Shown piece by piece: positions 17,022-25,485 of a stretch of DNA of 64,000 bases. The stretch is taken from positions 372,001-436,000 of the forward strand of contig NZ_QFFK01000003.1 of the NCBI RefSeq assembly GCF_003149455.1, given 5' to 3'. This DNA is from Chitinophaga deserti. Its GTDB lineage: Bacteria > Bacteroidota > Bacteroidia > Chitinophagales > Chitinophagaceae. Position 1 is the first letter of the stretch. The number at the start of each line of letters is the position of its first letter. Made by a program: the position numbers and the translations under genes. Under the pieces are notes generated by a model. It worked only from the letters and a program-made list of their open reading frames with translations. It made no database searches and was not told the origin of the DNA.

Positions 17022-18371
17022 TCACCATTCCTCGTGCCAGCCGGCTTCCCAATCGCCCCAGGCTTCTTCGCCCAGCTGGGTGGCCACCCAGGCTTCATCT
17101 CCCAGCACTCCCTTTCCCACCCTGCAATCCAGGCACTTCTTTTCATCACAATACTGCTGCCGCAGCTCTATCAGTGCCTGAGATCCGCTGGCCGTCTTCA
17201 CTTCGATCCCTTCTTTAGCCCAGGCCCTCAGAATGCGGTTGTTTTCCGGCTCCAGCGCTTTCCACAGTGCCAGTCCCCGGTTACGGTGCGCATCGCTCCG
17301 GAGGTACATGCCATAAGCATATAAGAGTGGCGCTACTGCATTTATCAGGATATGCCTGACCGCCTGCCTGCCCATGGTGCCGGTACGAACCGATGGGATA
17401 TCGAACCGGTAATGATCGTCCCAATACGCTGATGGCCGTACGGAAAGGAGGTTCTCCAATGCCGCAGGGGTTTCATGGTCCTGCATGGCGGAGAATAGAT
17501 GCTGCTCCTTATGCAGCAAAGCAGCCAGACCGGCGATCCGGATCGTAGGGAAAGATGAGGGGCGCATCCGGAGCCAGTGCCAGTTATGGGGAGCCATGGG
17601 TGTAAGGCCGTACTTACGCTGCAGGAAGCGGTATTCATCCAGGAGGGCGCGGTGGTAAGGGTCCCTGGCTTTATCTTCCAGCAGGCCGGCCTGGCCGAAA
17701 AGCAGGGCTTCCAGGGCAGGGAGGTTATGGCGGAGGCGGGAAATCACCCGGAAAGGGGTACATGCCATCAGTTCCCGGAAAGCATCTGTATTTACCGGCA
17801 TTCCAAAGCAGGCAGCCACAGCACGGAGGCATATCTCCTCCCAGTTGGCCTTTGTTTGCCGGAGCCAGCCCAGGAATACCCCGGCCTTCCGCTCCATACG
17901 CGTAAGCGTGAGGGCATCCAGCCACTGGTCCCACACGCTGTCGGGCACACGGGCCAGCAGGCGCGAGCAGGGCAGGTCGTCTGCATTATCCATTAAAGCA
18001 TGGTAGCGCCGGAGGAGGAATTTAGGCACCCGGGGCTGCAGTTCCAGCACGGGGATGCCGCAGGAAGGGTCATCGTGCTCGAATACCACGTGGAGGATCA
18101 CCTTATCGTATTGCGGATTGTGCTGGTGGCCATGGCGCAACCAGTCGGAAGTTCGGTAGTGCACTTCCACGTTCCCTGCCCATAGCAGGGGGCCTATCCG
18201 GATACGGGCGGCGGTAAAATCGGGACCGGCATGGCGGTTAAGCTGGCCGGGATGGAGTATTTCGAGGGGCTCGCCTGTAACGGTACACAGGCGCTCCATG
18301 TTAAACCTGCCGGAATACCAGATGAACTGGAGGAGCGACTCCGGACAGAGGGGGGTAACAAACGATTTCAT
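17022..18371 (-). CDS. DUF2851 family protein
   Basis: 449 residues. The N-terminus matches the DUF2851 pattern: LLQFIWYSGRF, then EILHPGQLNRHAGPDFTAARI, then WAGNVEVHYRTSDWLRHGHQ and VILHVVFEHDD. The family is nearly confined to Bacteroidota and has no demonstrated activity. A C-terminal CDEKKCLDC pair of cysteine motifs (near residue 405) could bind a metal. No signal peptide or membrane segment, so cytosolic. Faces the OsmC gene convergently; the 5' end abuts the region of the SAM riboswitch but points the other way. Confidence 0.88.
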   Translation of the reverse strand: MKSFVTPLCPESLLQFIWYSGRFNMERLCTVTGEPLEILHPGQLNRHAGPDFTAARIRIGPLLWAGNVEVHYRTSDWLRHGHQHNPQYDKVILHVVFEHDDPSCGIPVLELQPRVPKFLLRRYHALMDNADDLPCSRLLARVPDSVWDQWLDALTLTRMERKAGVFLGWLRQTKANWEEICLRAVAACFGMPVNTDAFRELMACTPFRVISRLRHNLPALEALLFGQAGLLEDKARDPYHRALLDEYRFLQRKYGLTPMAPHNWHWLRMRPSSFPTIRIAGLAALLHKEQHLFSAMQDHETPAALENLLSVRPSAYWDDHYRFDIPSVRTGTMGRQAVRHILINAVAPLLYAYGMYLRSDAHRNRGLALWKALEPENNRILRAWAKEGIEVKTASGSQALIELRQQYCDEKKCLDCRVGKGVLGDEAWVATQLGEEAWGDWEAGWHEEW

Positions 18372-18441
18372 TAAAATAGTATTATAATCCGTTCATAAAT
18401 TACCATAAAAAAATAATAAAAATCGAAATTCACAGAAGGAA

Positions 18442-18474
18442 TTTGGAAATCTGGCTTTCCTGCCGTTAACTTTG
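18442..18474 (+). promoter_or_regulatory. Promoter of the SAM-riboswitch transcript
   Basis: TTTG at 18442-18445 and TAACTTTG at 18467-18474, 21 bp apart, fit the Bacteroidota consensus. Transcription from about 18481 would begin just before the riboswitch. Confidence 0.65.
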
Positions 18475-18494
18475 CGGACAGTTCTTTAATATCA

Positions 18495-18603
18495 CTTATC
18501 CAGAAAGGCAGAGGGTACTGGCCCGATGAAGCCTTAGCAACCAATTCCGCTCTAAGCGGGAAAAAGGTGCTAATTCCGGCCCCGGATATTGGGGAAAGAT
18601 AAG
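18495..18603 (+). promoter_or_regulatory. SAM-I (S-box) riboswitch
   Basis: CTTATC (18495-18500) pairs with GATAAG (18598-18603) as P1. The core is unmistakable: CAGAAAGGCAGAGGG, then CTGGCCCGATGAAGCCTTAGCAACC (in pieces), then AAGGTGCTAATTCC and CCCCGGATATTGGGG. Binding of SAM normally stabilises a terminator; a hairpin with a T-run follows at 18647-18676. It precedes sulfur-amino-acid genes, as expected. Confidence 0.95.
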
Positions 18604-18646
18604 TTGGCAGAGATTTTCCTTTTAGCGCACTTACCTGTTGCGATAT

Positions 18647-18676
18647 GCTCTTCCAACCCCCGGAAGGGCTTTTTTG
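18647..18676 (+). terminator. SAM-riboswitch terminator
   Basis: GCTCTTCC and GGAAGGGC pair (one G-U) around AACCCCC, followed by T6; it would stop transcription when SAM is bound. Confidence 0.75.
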
Positions 18677-18820
18677 TTTTCATCTGACATAATGTGAACT
18701 TTAATTACCTGTACGTTTACAGCGAACGTTGCGGCATTGCCGTTTCGTAAAAACAATGATCAACCATGTCCGTTATCTGCAGGGGTAATGCAGGCGGCGG
18801 AGAAACAAAATTGAACACAG

Positions 18821-19999
18821 ATGAAACCATCTACACAACTGATTCACAGCATCCCGATAGATGAACTGACCGGGGCGATCTCAGTGCCTATCTACCAAAC
18901 GTCTACGTTTGTGCAGGAAAGCCCGGGTATCAATAAGGGGTTTGAGTTCTCAAGGGCCAACAACCCTACAAGGAAAGTGCTGGAAGACCTGATCACCAAC
19001 CTCGAAGAAGGGTATGCGGGATTCGGCTTTGCCAGTGGCATGGCGGCTATTGATGCCGTACTGAAACTCCTGAAGTCGGGGGATGAGATCATGGCGGTGG
19101 AGGATACCTATGGTGGCATCTTTTCCATATTCAACCACATGTTTGAGCGCTTCGGCATCAAGGTCAACTTCGTGGACATGAGCGATACAGACAAAGTGCT
19201 GGAAAAGATCACGCCCAAAACACGGATCATCTGGCTGGAATCGCCCACCAATCCAACGCTGAAAATATCCGACATCAAATCTATCAGCAAAATAGCCCGG
19301 CAGCATAATATTCTGCTGGTAGTAGATAATACTTTCAGTACTCCCCTGCTGCAAAAACCCATTCCCCTGGGTGCAGACATTGTGATCCACAGCGCCTCCA
19401 AATACCTCGCCGGGCATACCGACGTAATTGCAGGCCTCGTGGTTGTAAACAACAAAGCCCTCGCCGACCAGGTGAGGTTTAACCAGAATATTTCCGGCGG
19501 CATCCTCAGCCCCTTCGAAGCCTGGCTCACCATCCGCGGCATCGAAACACTGAGCCTGCGGCTGGAGAAGCAATGCGCCAACGCATTAGCCATCGCCCAC
19601 TGGCTGGCCGATCACCCGGCGGTAGATAAAGTGTTTTATCCGGGCCTCACCACCCATAAAAACCATCACATCGCCCGTAAGCAACAAAAAAGCTACGGCG
19701 GCATGGTCAGCTTCTCACTGAAAGATGATCTTATCAAAAACGCCATCCGTATCGTGAACGCCACCAAACTCTTCAAGCTCGCTGAAAGCTTCGGCGGTGT
19801 GAAAAGCATGCTGGCCCACCCCGTTACGATGACACACCGCAATATTCCGGAAGACTTCCGCCGTAAGGCAGGCCTCCAGGATTCCTGTATCCGCCTGTCT
19901 GTAGGTATCGAAGACGCGGAAGATCTTATCAACGACCTGAAACAAGCTTTAGATAAACTTAACCAGCCTATCGGCAAACAAATTACCGTACTGCAATAA
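18821..19999 (+). CDS. Trans-sulfuration PLP-dependent enzyme (cystathionine synthase/lyase family)
   Basis: 392 residues. The Cys/Met metabolism PLP family is clear: YQTSTFVQ and the FEFSRANNPTR start, GFASGMAAIDAVL, the DTYGG motif, WLESPTNPTL, and the PLP lysine in HSASKYLAGHTDV. These enzymes use O-acyl-homoserine plus cysteine or sulfide, or cleave cystathionine; the exact reaction cannot be read from sequence. The SAM riboswitch upstream and the homoserine dehydrogenase gene 2 bp downstream point to methionine synthesis, so a cystathionine gamma-synthase or sulfhydrylase role is likely. Length is normal. No oddities. Confidence 0.9.
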   Translation: MKPSTQLIHSIPIDELTGAISVPIYQTSTFVQESPGINKGFEFSRANNPTRKVLEDLITNLEEGYAGFGFASGMAAIDAVLKLLKSGDEIMAVEDTYGGIFSIFNHMFERFGIKVNFVDMSDTDKVLEKITPKTRIIWLESPTNPTLKISDIKSISKIARQHNILLVVDNTFSTPLLQKPIPLGADIVIHSASKYLAGHTDVIAGLVVVNNKALADQVRFNQNISGGILSPFEAWLTIRGIETLSLRLEKQCANALAIAHWLADHPAVDKVFYPGLTTHKNHHIARKQQKSYGGMVSFSLKDDLIKNAIRIVNATKLFKLAESFGGVKSMLAHPVTMTHRNIPEDFRRKAGLQDSCIRLSVGIEDAEDLINDLKQALDKLNQPIGKQITVLQ

Positions 20000-20001
20000 A
20001 T

Positions 20002-21186
20002 ATGGAACAGAAGACAATCAATCTCGGCATCTTCGGCTTCGGCTGCGTAGGCCAGGGCCTGTATGAAGTGCTGAACAGAACGAAGGGCATCAACGCCAGG
20101 ATCAAGAAAATCTGCATCAAAGACCCGAACAAGCCCCGTCCGATCGATATGAGCTACTTCACGACGGACCCCAACGAGATCCTCAACGACCCCACCATTG
20201 ATGTGGTAGTTGAACTCATCAATGAAACCGACGCGGCTTTCCAGATTGTAAGCACCGCACTCCGCAATGGCAAAGCTGTTGTGAGCGCCAGCAAACGTAT
20301 GATTGCCGAAAACCTGCCCGCACTGTACCAGCTGCAGGTAGAGAATAAAGTTCCCTTCCTTTACGAAGCATCCAGCTGCGCCAGCATTCCCATCATCCGC
20401 AACCTCGAAGAATACTACGACAACGATCTGCTCAACGCTGTGGAAGGTATTTGTAATGGATCCACCAACTACATCCTCACCAAAATATTCGAAGAGCACC
20501 TGAGCTTCGACACTGCCCTTCAGCAGGCACAAGACCTTGGATTCGCAGAAACCGACCCCACCCTCGACGTGGAAGGCTACGACCCCAAGTTTAAAATCGT
20601 TATCCTCCTGCTGCATGCTTTCGGCACCTTCGTGAAACCGGAAGAAGTGTTCAACTTCGGTATCAATCACCTCAATGATTTCGATATCAATTTTGCCCGT
20701 CAGCGTAACTGCACCATTAAGCTGATCGCCAACTGCCGCAGGCAGAACGGCAGCGTAAATGCTTATGTGCTCCCCCACCTTATCCGCGAGCATAACCTGC
20801 TCTATGATGTATACAACGAATACAACGGCGTACTGCTCGAATCTGCATTCACCGACAAGCAGTTCTTCGTAGGTAAAGGCGCAGGTGGTACCGCTACCGG
20901 CTCCGCTGTACTGAGCGATATCTCTGCATTGCTTTACAATTACCGTTACGAATACAAGAAGATCAAGCAGCAAAACCAGCCTTCGTTTACCAACGATGTG
21001 CAGCTGAAAGTTTACCTCCGCTTCAAAAGCCCCGACCAGGTAGACCTTGCTTCCTTCTACAACATATCCGAGAAATACGAATCTCCGGAATGCCGTTACA
21101 TCGTAGGCACCATCAACCTGCAGAAACTGAAAGAAGCCACCTGGCTGAAAAATAAAGATGTGAATTTGCTGGTATTGGAGCAATAG
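20002..21186 (+). CDS. hom: Homoserine dehydrogenase (not fused to aspartokinase)
   Basis: 394 residues. The NAD(P)-binding Rossmann start is IFGFGCVGQGL. The catalytic region contains SKRMIAENL with the conserved Lys, GICNGSTNYILT and ETDPTLDVEGYDPKFK, the homoserine dehydrogenase signature. It reduces aspartate semialdehyde to homoserine, the precursor of methionine and threonine. Unlike thrA/metL type enzymes there is no aspartokinase domain; the ACT-like C-terminus is short. It starts 2 bp after the previous stop and so shares the SAM-controlled transcript. Confidence 0.95.
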   Translation: MEQKTINLGIFGFGCVGQGLYEVLNRTKGINARIKKICIKDPNKPRPIDMSYFTTDPNEILNDPTIDVVVELINETDAAFQIVSTALRNGKAVVSASKRMIAENLPALYQLQVENKVPFLYEASSCASIPIIRNLEEYYDNDLLNAVEGICNGSTNYILTKIFEEHLSFDTALQQAQDLGFAETDPTLDVEGYDPKFKIVILLLHAFGTFVKPEEVFNFGINHLNDFDINFARQRNCTIKLIANCRRQNGSVNAYVLPHLIREHNLLYDVYNEYNGVLLESAFTDKQFFVGKGAGGTATGSAVLSDISALLYNYRYEYKKIKQQNQPSFTNDVQLKVYLRFKSPDQVDLASFYNISEKYESPECRYIVGTINLQKLKEATWLKNKDVNLLVLEQ

Positions 21187-21208
21187 ACTTGTCCTGTCCG
21201 TCAAACTT

Positions 21209-21240
21209 AAAGCGGCCCGCATAAACAGCGGGCCGCTTTT
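21209..21240 (+). terminator. Terminator after hom
   Basis: AAAGCGGCCCGC and GCGGGCCGCTTT form a 12-bp stem around ATAAACA, followed by T4. Confidence 0.88.
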
Positions 21241-21242
21241 GT

Positions 21243-21250
21243 TATATTTG
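21243..21250 (+). promoter_or_regulatory. -7 element before a lipoprotein gene
   Basis: TATATTTG directly after the terminator; it supports transcription starting near 21257 and the start codon at 21281. Confidence 0.5.
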
Positions 21251-21280
21251 CAACCAGAAAATAACCCAATCCTTATAACT

Positions 21281-22177
21281 ATGAACGAAAACATGCTGAC
21301 CTGCATATTCAAATGCATATCAAGAAGCCTTTGGGCGCTAATACCTGTACTGGCAATGACAGCCTGCTCATCAGACAACAACGAGGACCCAAAACCCATC
21401 ATAGATCCCCTGGAACCCGCTTATCAGCTGGATTATGAAGTTATGTACGATCCCAATAACACCCGGAGAGACACACTACATTATCTGTACAACACCAACG
21501 GCACACTCGATCGCCTTACATTCCATACCAAAGCCCTGCATAGTGATACAACGAAGTACATCAACAGGTTCTTCTATGAAGAGGGCAAATTGAAACAAAT
21601 GCTTTATAGGGAACCTGATGGCAGAATTAGTACCAATTATCTATTTACTAAAAATGGTAATGTGCTTAAATTGGCTGTCCATACTTTAAATATTTTCACC
21701 CCGAATGTATTTACATATATCTTCGAAGGTAATAAACCGATGTACCTGGGGGATACAACTTATATTAGCCCCACCCAAAGTTTTGGTTATATCCGTTGTT
21801 ACTGGGACAAATCTAACATCAGGGAAGAGACCCATTATTATCGCGAAGCAGCAACCGGAAGGGATACTATTCGCAGGTTTTCTTTACGACATACCTATAC
21901 AGCAGGAAAAGTAAACCCTTACTCTGGAACGGGCATAGCTATGCAAAAGTGGTTTTCTTATAATAGCTGGTCTGATGTTTCAATGTTCAGTGCCGAGCTG
22001 ATGCTGAAAAAGGAAGAAGTAGACATGGATTATACCATTCCGGTAACCACTGATTTCATCTGGGTATTCAATACAGAGGGTCTTCCAGTTAAAGTAACGA
22101 AAAAGCGAACCTTACATAAGGAGCCAGGAAGCCCCTCCTACTATTATGTTCATGAATTTAGTTACAGTAAAAAATAA
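21281..22177 (+). CDS. Lipoprotein with YD-like repeats
   Basis: 298 residues from ATG 21281. A signal sequence ends in the lipobox LAMTAC with the cysteine at about residue 30; the mature protein starts SSDNNEDPKP. The body has repeated short tyrosine-rich segments (YLYNTNGTLDRLTFH, FFYEEGKLKQMLY, YLFTKNGNVLKL), the pattern of DUF4595-like or YD-type repeat lipoproteins common in Bacteroidota. Function unknown; it is probably at the outer membrane. It is convergent with a similar lipoprotein gene and separated from it by a strong terminator. Confidence 0.78.
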   Translation: MNENMLTCIFKCISRSLWALIPVLAMTACSSDNNEDPKPIIDPLEPAYQLDYEVMYDPNNTRRDTLHYLYNTNGTLDRLTFHTKALHSDTTKYINRFFYEEGKLKQMLYREPDGRISTNYLFTKNGNVLKLAVHTLNIFTPNVFTYIFEGNKPMYLGDTTYISPTQSFGYIRCYWDKSNIREETHYYREAATGRDTIRRFSLRHTYTAGKVNPYSGTGIAMQKWFSYNSWSDVSMFSAELMLKKEEVDMDYTIPVTTDFIWVFNTEGLPVKVTKKRTLHKEPGSPSYYYVHEFSYSKK

Positions 22178-22190
22178 CTGTAGTTCAGAA

Positions 22191-22232
22191 AAAAGAAAGG
22201 GAAGCATCATGAAATGCTTCCCTTTCTTTTTT
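22191..22232. terminator. Strong terminator between convergent lipoprotein genes
   Basis: AAAGAAAGGGAAGCAT and ATGCTTCCCTTTCTTT pair over 16 bp with A- and T-rich ends, active on both strands. Confidence 0.88.
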
Positions 22233-22419
22233 CTGTTATTACTGCTTGGGCAGCAGAAATGATATGTTCGCTGAGATGCTCTGTTTTCTCCACCTGCCCC
22301 ATTGCCCTTAAAACATTCGGACGAAGTGCCTGGTCCATGAAATTTGGCTTATAAGTACATTGGGATTTGTGGATATAAATCAGCGAATCTTTGTTGCTAT
22401 TCAAGGAACTAGAAAAATG

Positions 22420-23226
22420 CTAAAATTTGGTACCGGGTATTTTCTGATACATATAATCTTTCGCAGTGTTTTCAGTAGCGGGGGAAGTGAAATCCTCACT
22501 TAGCCGGGTCATTCTTTCCAGTCTGCCGCCTGTGAGGTAAGATGGTCCGTATGTATTCCGCCAGCGAAGTACCCCTGTGGCCGACTTCCGTTCTTCCCGG
22601 ATCAGTTCATTATGGCTGAGTGCTGGGAAATATTGCTTTGCATAAATGAAAAAGAACCAGGGCTGAAAGGAACGTGCCAGTGAAGGCTGATCGTTATACG
22701 AGTAAGTGGTGGTTTCAGTCAGTATTTTCAAGTCGCCGTTGATGTCGTAGCTGTCGCAGCGGGTGATGTTCTCCCCTTCCCAGGTGAGCGCATAGAACTG
22801 GTTACGCGCACCCCCATTTATGACATGGAGTTCTGAGAGCCGGTTACCGTTGTATACGAGTGAGTCGTAGTCGGTGACGGTCCACTGCCCCAGATGATCG
22901 AAATTATAGTATTGGATACGGGAAAGCAGGTTGGCGGAATAAACGAACGACCTGTCTACCCGTTTTTGCAGAAAGAAAAAGAAGTAGGTACGATGTGGCA
23001 GGCCATTGTTCCAGGTCACTTCCACAGAGTCTTTTCCTGAAGTGGTGGTGGACACATAAGCTGAGGGCTCGCCGGTGGTGTTGTAGTGGAAAACGGTAGA
23101 CTGCCCGGTTCCTGCTATTTCCGTCAGTTTCCAGACGGGTTCGGCAGGGCGGGGTGTTTGAGGTGCATCCTTTTTACTGCATGCCGTTAGCGCCATTACA
23201 AGCGCTGCGGGTAGCATTTTCTTCAT
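22420..23226 (-). CDS. Lipoprotein of DUF4595-like type
   Basis: 268 residues. Signal sequence with lipobox MALTAC, cysteine at residue 16, then SKKDAPQTP. The body again has tyrosine-rich repeat-like strands (VFHYNTTGEPSAYVS, YYNFDHLGQWTVTDYDSLVYNG, TTTYSYNDQP), similar in style to the plus-strand lipoprotein opposite. No catalytic residues can be pointed out. It probably faces the outside of the cell as an outer-membrane lipoprotein. The 190 bp upstream of 22420 contain an open frame that I do not support. Confidence 0.78.
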   Translation of the reverse strand: MKKMLPAALVMALTACSKKDAPQTPRPAEPVWKLTEIAGTGQSTVFHYNTTGEPSAYVSTTTSGKDSVEVTWNNGLPHRTYFFFFLQKRVDRSFVYSANLLSRIQYYNFDHLGQWTVTDYDSLVYNGNRLSELHVINGGARNQFYALTWEGENITRCDSYDINGDLKILTETTTYSYNDQPSLARSFQPWFFFIYAKQYFPALSHNELIREERKSATGVLRWRNTYGPSYLTGGRLERMTRLSEDFTSPATENTAKDYMYQKIPGTKF

Positions 23227-23353
23227 AGGTGTTTGATTGTCAATAACGCGATTTTCAGGTGCTACGGTTTCTTCGGTCAGTTTATTGCATTACCGGGGGT
23301 AAATATAATGAAATTATCAAATCTATTTATAGGCAGTGACCTGGGTAGATTAA

Positions 23354-23923
23354 TCACATCACAGCCAACCGCTCCGCCACCTCACTCACCGGCAACCCCA
23401 TTACATTATAAAAGTCGCCGTTAATACCTGCGATCCCCACTGCCCCGATCCATTCCTGGATAGCATAGGCTCCGGCTTTATCGTAAGGCTGGTAGTTGTC
23501 GACATAATAGGCGATCTGCTCAGGGGTGAGTGATTTGAAATGCACCTCCGTAGTTTGAGAGAATGCCTGTTCTTCCCCGTTGCGGACAATCACCACACCG
23601 GTAATCACGGTATGGATACGGCCACTCAGGCGGCTGAGGATATTAATGGCATCGGCACGGTCTGCCGGCTTGCCGATCACATTACCATCCAGTACCACAA
23701 TGGTATCTGCAGCTATGATGATATCGTCTGCCGAATAATGTTCCTGTACTGCTTTGGCTTTCTGCCGGGCAATGTGTTCCGGCACTTCGGGAACAGGCAT
23801 GCCATCGGGCCACGATTCATCTGCAGCACTTACTCTTACTTCGAAGGGGATACCGGCCTGCTCCAGCAGCTGTGCGCGGCGGGGACTCTGGCTGGCAAGT
23901 ATAACGGGTTTGCGGGAATACAT
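23354..23923 (-). CDS. maf: Maf family nucleotide pyrophosphatase
   Basis: 189 residues. The N-terminal SQSPRRAQLLEQAGIPF motif with the conserved SxRR, the KAKAV segment, IIAADTIVVLDG, and DKAGAYAIQEW at the C-terminal end identify Maf. The DKAGAYxIQ form suggests the dTTP/UTP pyrophosphatase (YhdE) subgroup. It hydrolyses non-canonical or excess nucleoside triphosphates and can affect cell division. Its ATG lies 2 bp from the end of the ubiA gene, part of a tight four-gene cluster on this strand. Confidence 0.92.
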   Translation of the reverse strand: MYSRKPVILASQSPRRAQLLEQAGIPFEVRVSAADESWPDGMPVPEVPEHIARQKAKAVQEHYSADDIIIAADTIVVLDGNVIGKPADRADAINILSRLSGRIHTVITGVVIVRNGEEQAFSQTTEVHFKSLTPEQIAYYVDNYQPYDKAGAYAIQEWIGAVGIAGINGDFYNVMGLPVSEVAERLAVM

Positions 23924-23924
23924 C

Positions 23925-24866
23925 TTACATGATTTTAAAGAACACCATGGACAGGATGCCGGTCAGCATCACAATCTTGATCCAGGTAGAAATGGAATGG
24001 TAATGCTCCGGCTGGTAAGCCTTCGACAGCGGCTTCTGGATAAACCAGGCCAGGGGGAACAGTACGAACAGGCCTACATAGCCCACCGCTGCATACCACC
24101 CGCGCATAAACGTTACCGCCATCAGGATCAGCAACAGCACTTCCAAAACGGTAATGAGCACCATGGTGAAGTTCTTCGTTTTCTTCACACCCCAAACGAT
24201 GGGCAGTGTGCGGCAGCCGTCTTTACTATCGCCGATCATGTCTTCCATATCTTTCACGATCTCGCGGATCATGGAAAGCAGGAAGGCGAAAAGGGCGTAA
24301 ATACCGATGATCTGTATGAGTTTACGGCCTGCAGGAGACAGTATGGCTTCGAAGCTTTCATAGATCTGCTTCTCATAGAACCCTACCACTACCACGCTCA
24401 ATGCCGTGAGCAGGGAGATGACCACGTTGCCGATGATCACCTGGCGCTTGAAGGAAGTGGAGTAAAACCAGAGGAGCATGGTGCAGATCACCTGGATGAA
24501 GCCCAGGTAAAACTGTCCTATTTTAAAGGCCACGAGGAAACCGATGGATACGCCTGCCATGTTGAGCATGGTATGCCAGGCCATAGCCCAGCGGCGGTTG
24601 ATGATCTTTTCCACTACCATTTTCTCCGGCTTGTTAACCAGGTCGATATTGATATCGAAGTAATCGTTAATGATATAGCCGCCTGCCGCCACCATGAGGG
24701 TGGAGATGCACAGCAGCACGAAATGCGGCCAGGAAAGGGAGGGCTCCAGCCCGCTTTTCTGCAGCACGGGGGCCACTACGCAAAACTGCAACAGCAATTG
24801 CGTGAGGGCAATATAGATCAGGTTGGGATACCGGATCATCCTGAAAAAAGCTGCTATGAGGGTCAT
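23925..24866 (-). CDS. UbiA prenyltransferase (geranylgeranylglycerol-phosphate type)
   Basis: 313 residues, nine or so membrane helices. The first metal-binding motif NDYFDINID (residues 67-75, NDxxDxxxD) and the second, DMIGDSKDGCRT (about 210-220), are both intact. Position in a maf/HAD/DUF2520 cluster is typical of a Bacteroidota protein commonly annotated as geranylgeranylglycerol-phosphate geranylgeranyltransferase, an ether-lipid-type reaction; menaquinone synthesis is the alternative. Substrate is inferred from context, not from residues. Operon with maf (1-bp gap) and the HAD gene (27-bp gap). Confidence 0.88.
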   Translation of the reverse strand: MTLIAAFFRMIRYPNLIYIALTQLLLQFCVVAPVLQKSGLEPSLSWPHFVLLCISTLMVAAGGYIINDYFDINIDLVNKPEKMVVEKIINRRWAMAWHTMLNMAGVSIGFLVAFKIGQFYLGFIQVICTMLLWFYSTSFKRQVIIGNVVISLLTALSVVVVGFYEKQIYESFEAILSPAGRKLIQIIGIYALFAFLLSMIREIVKDMEDMIGDSKDGCRTLPIVWGVKKTKNFTMVLITVLEVLLLILMAVTFMRGWYAAVGYVGLFVLFPLAWFIQKPLSKAYQPEHYHSISTWIKIVMLTGILSMVFFKIM

Positions 24867-24893
24867 ATGTTGCTTTATATATGGAGTAGTGGT

Positions 24894-25415
24894 TTATTTC
24901 GCGCTGATGCCTTCGTCCAGCTGCCAGTCGCCATTCAGCTTCAGTACTTTCTCGATCACGTCGCGGGCACATCCTGCGCCGCCGTTTACCGGGGAAATGT
25001 ATTTGCTGATGGATTTGATCTCAGGTGCGGCATCTGCCGGGCAGGCGGGCAGGCCTACCAGCTGCATGGCACGGTAATCAGGGATATCATCTCCCATAAA
25101 GAGGACTTCATCCCATTTGAGATCGTGCATGAGTACATAGGTTTCGAGACGGTCTACCTTATCAGACACACCCGTATATACGTCGGTGATACCCAATCCG
25201 TTAAGCCTGCTTACCACGCTTTCCGACCTTCCACCGGAAATAATGGCGAGGCGATAGCCCTTCTTTACCGCAAGCTGCAATGCATACCCGTCGCGTATGC
25301 TCATTTTCCGGCTCTGTTCGCCACCGGGCAGGAGCTGGACGGTGCCGTCGGTCAGCACGCCGTCTACGTCGAATACAAATGTGCGGATGCGGGAGAAGTG
25401 TTCCAATACGTTCAT
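24894..25415 (-). CDS. HAD-family phosphatase, KdsC-like
   Basis: 173 residues from ATG 25415 (a longer start is possible but adds unrelated residues). HAD motif I is FDVDGVLTDG with the nucleophile and acid Asps, motif III includes the Lys near LFMGDDIPDYRAM, and motif II is ISGGRSE. Length and the FDVDGVLTDG form fit 3-deoxy-D-manno-octulosonate 8-phosphate phosphatase (KdsC), a step of lipid A core synthesis, but other KDO genes are not nearby. It lies between ubiA and DUF2520. Confidence 0.87.
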   Translation of the reverse strand: MNVLEHFSRIRTFVFDVDGVLTDGTVQLLPGGEQSRKMSIRDGYALQLAVKKGYRLAIISGGRSESVVSRLNGLGITDVYTGVSDKVDRLETYVLMHDLKWDEVLFMGDDIPDYRAMQLVGLPACPADAAPEIKSISKYISPVNGGAGCARDVIEKVLKLNGDWQLDEGISAK

Positions 25416-25485
25416 AGCTGTCGTTTCTGCGTTGCCCGGCTCCGGGCCGGTGCGCAAAAATATCTGTTAATCGGGAGACGGCCAA

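Noticed and set aside
22207-22404. 65-codon frame on the minus strand between the two lipoprotein genes
   Set aside because: Its 3' end lies inside the strong terminator and the product has no features; likely chance.
24667-25485. Frames on the minus strand overlapping the UbiA and HAD genes
   Set aside because: Basic and cysteine-rich compositions without motifs, in frames shifted from real genes.
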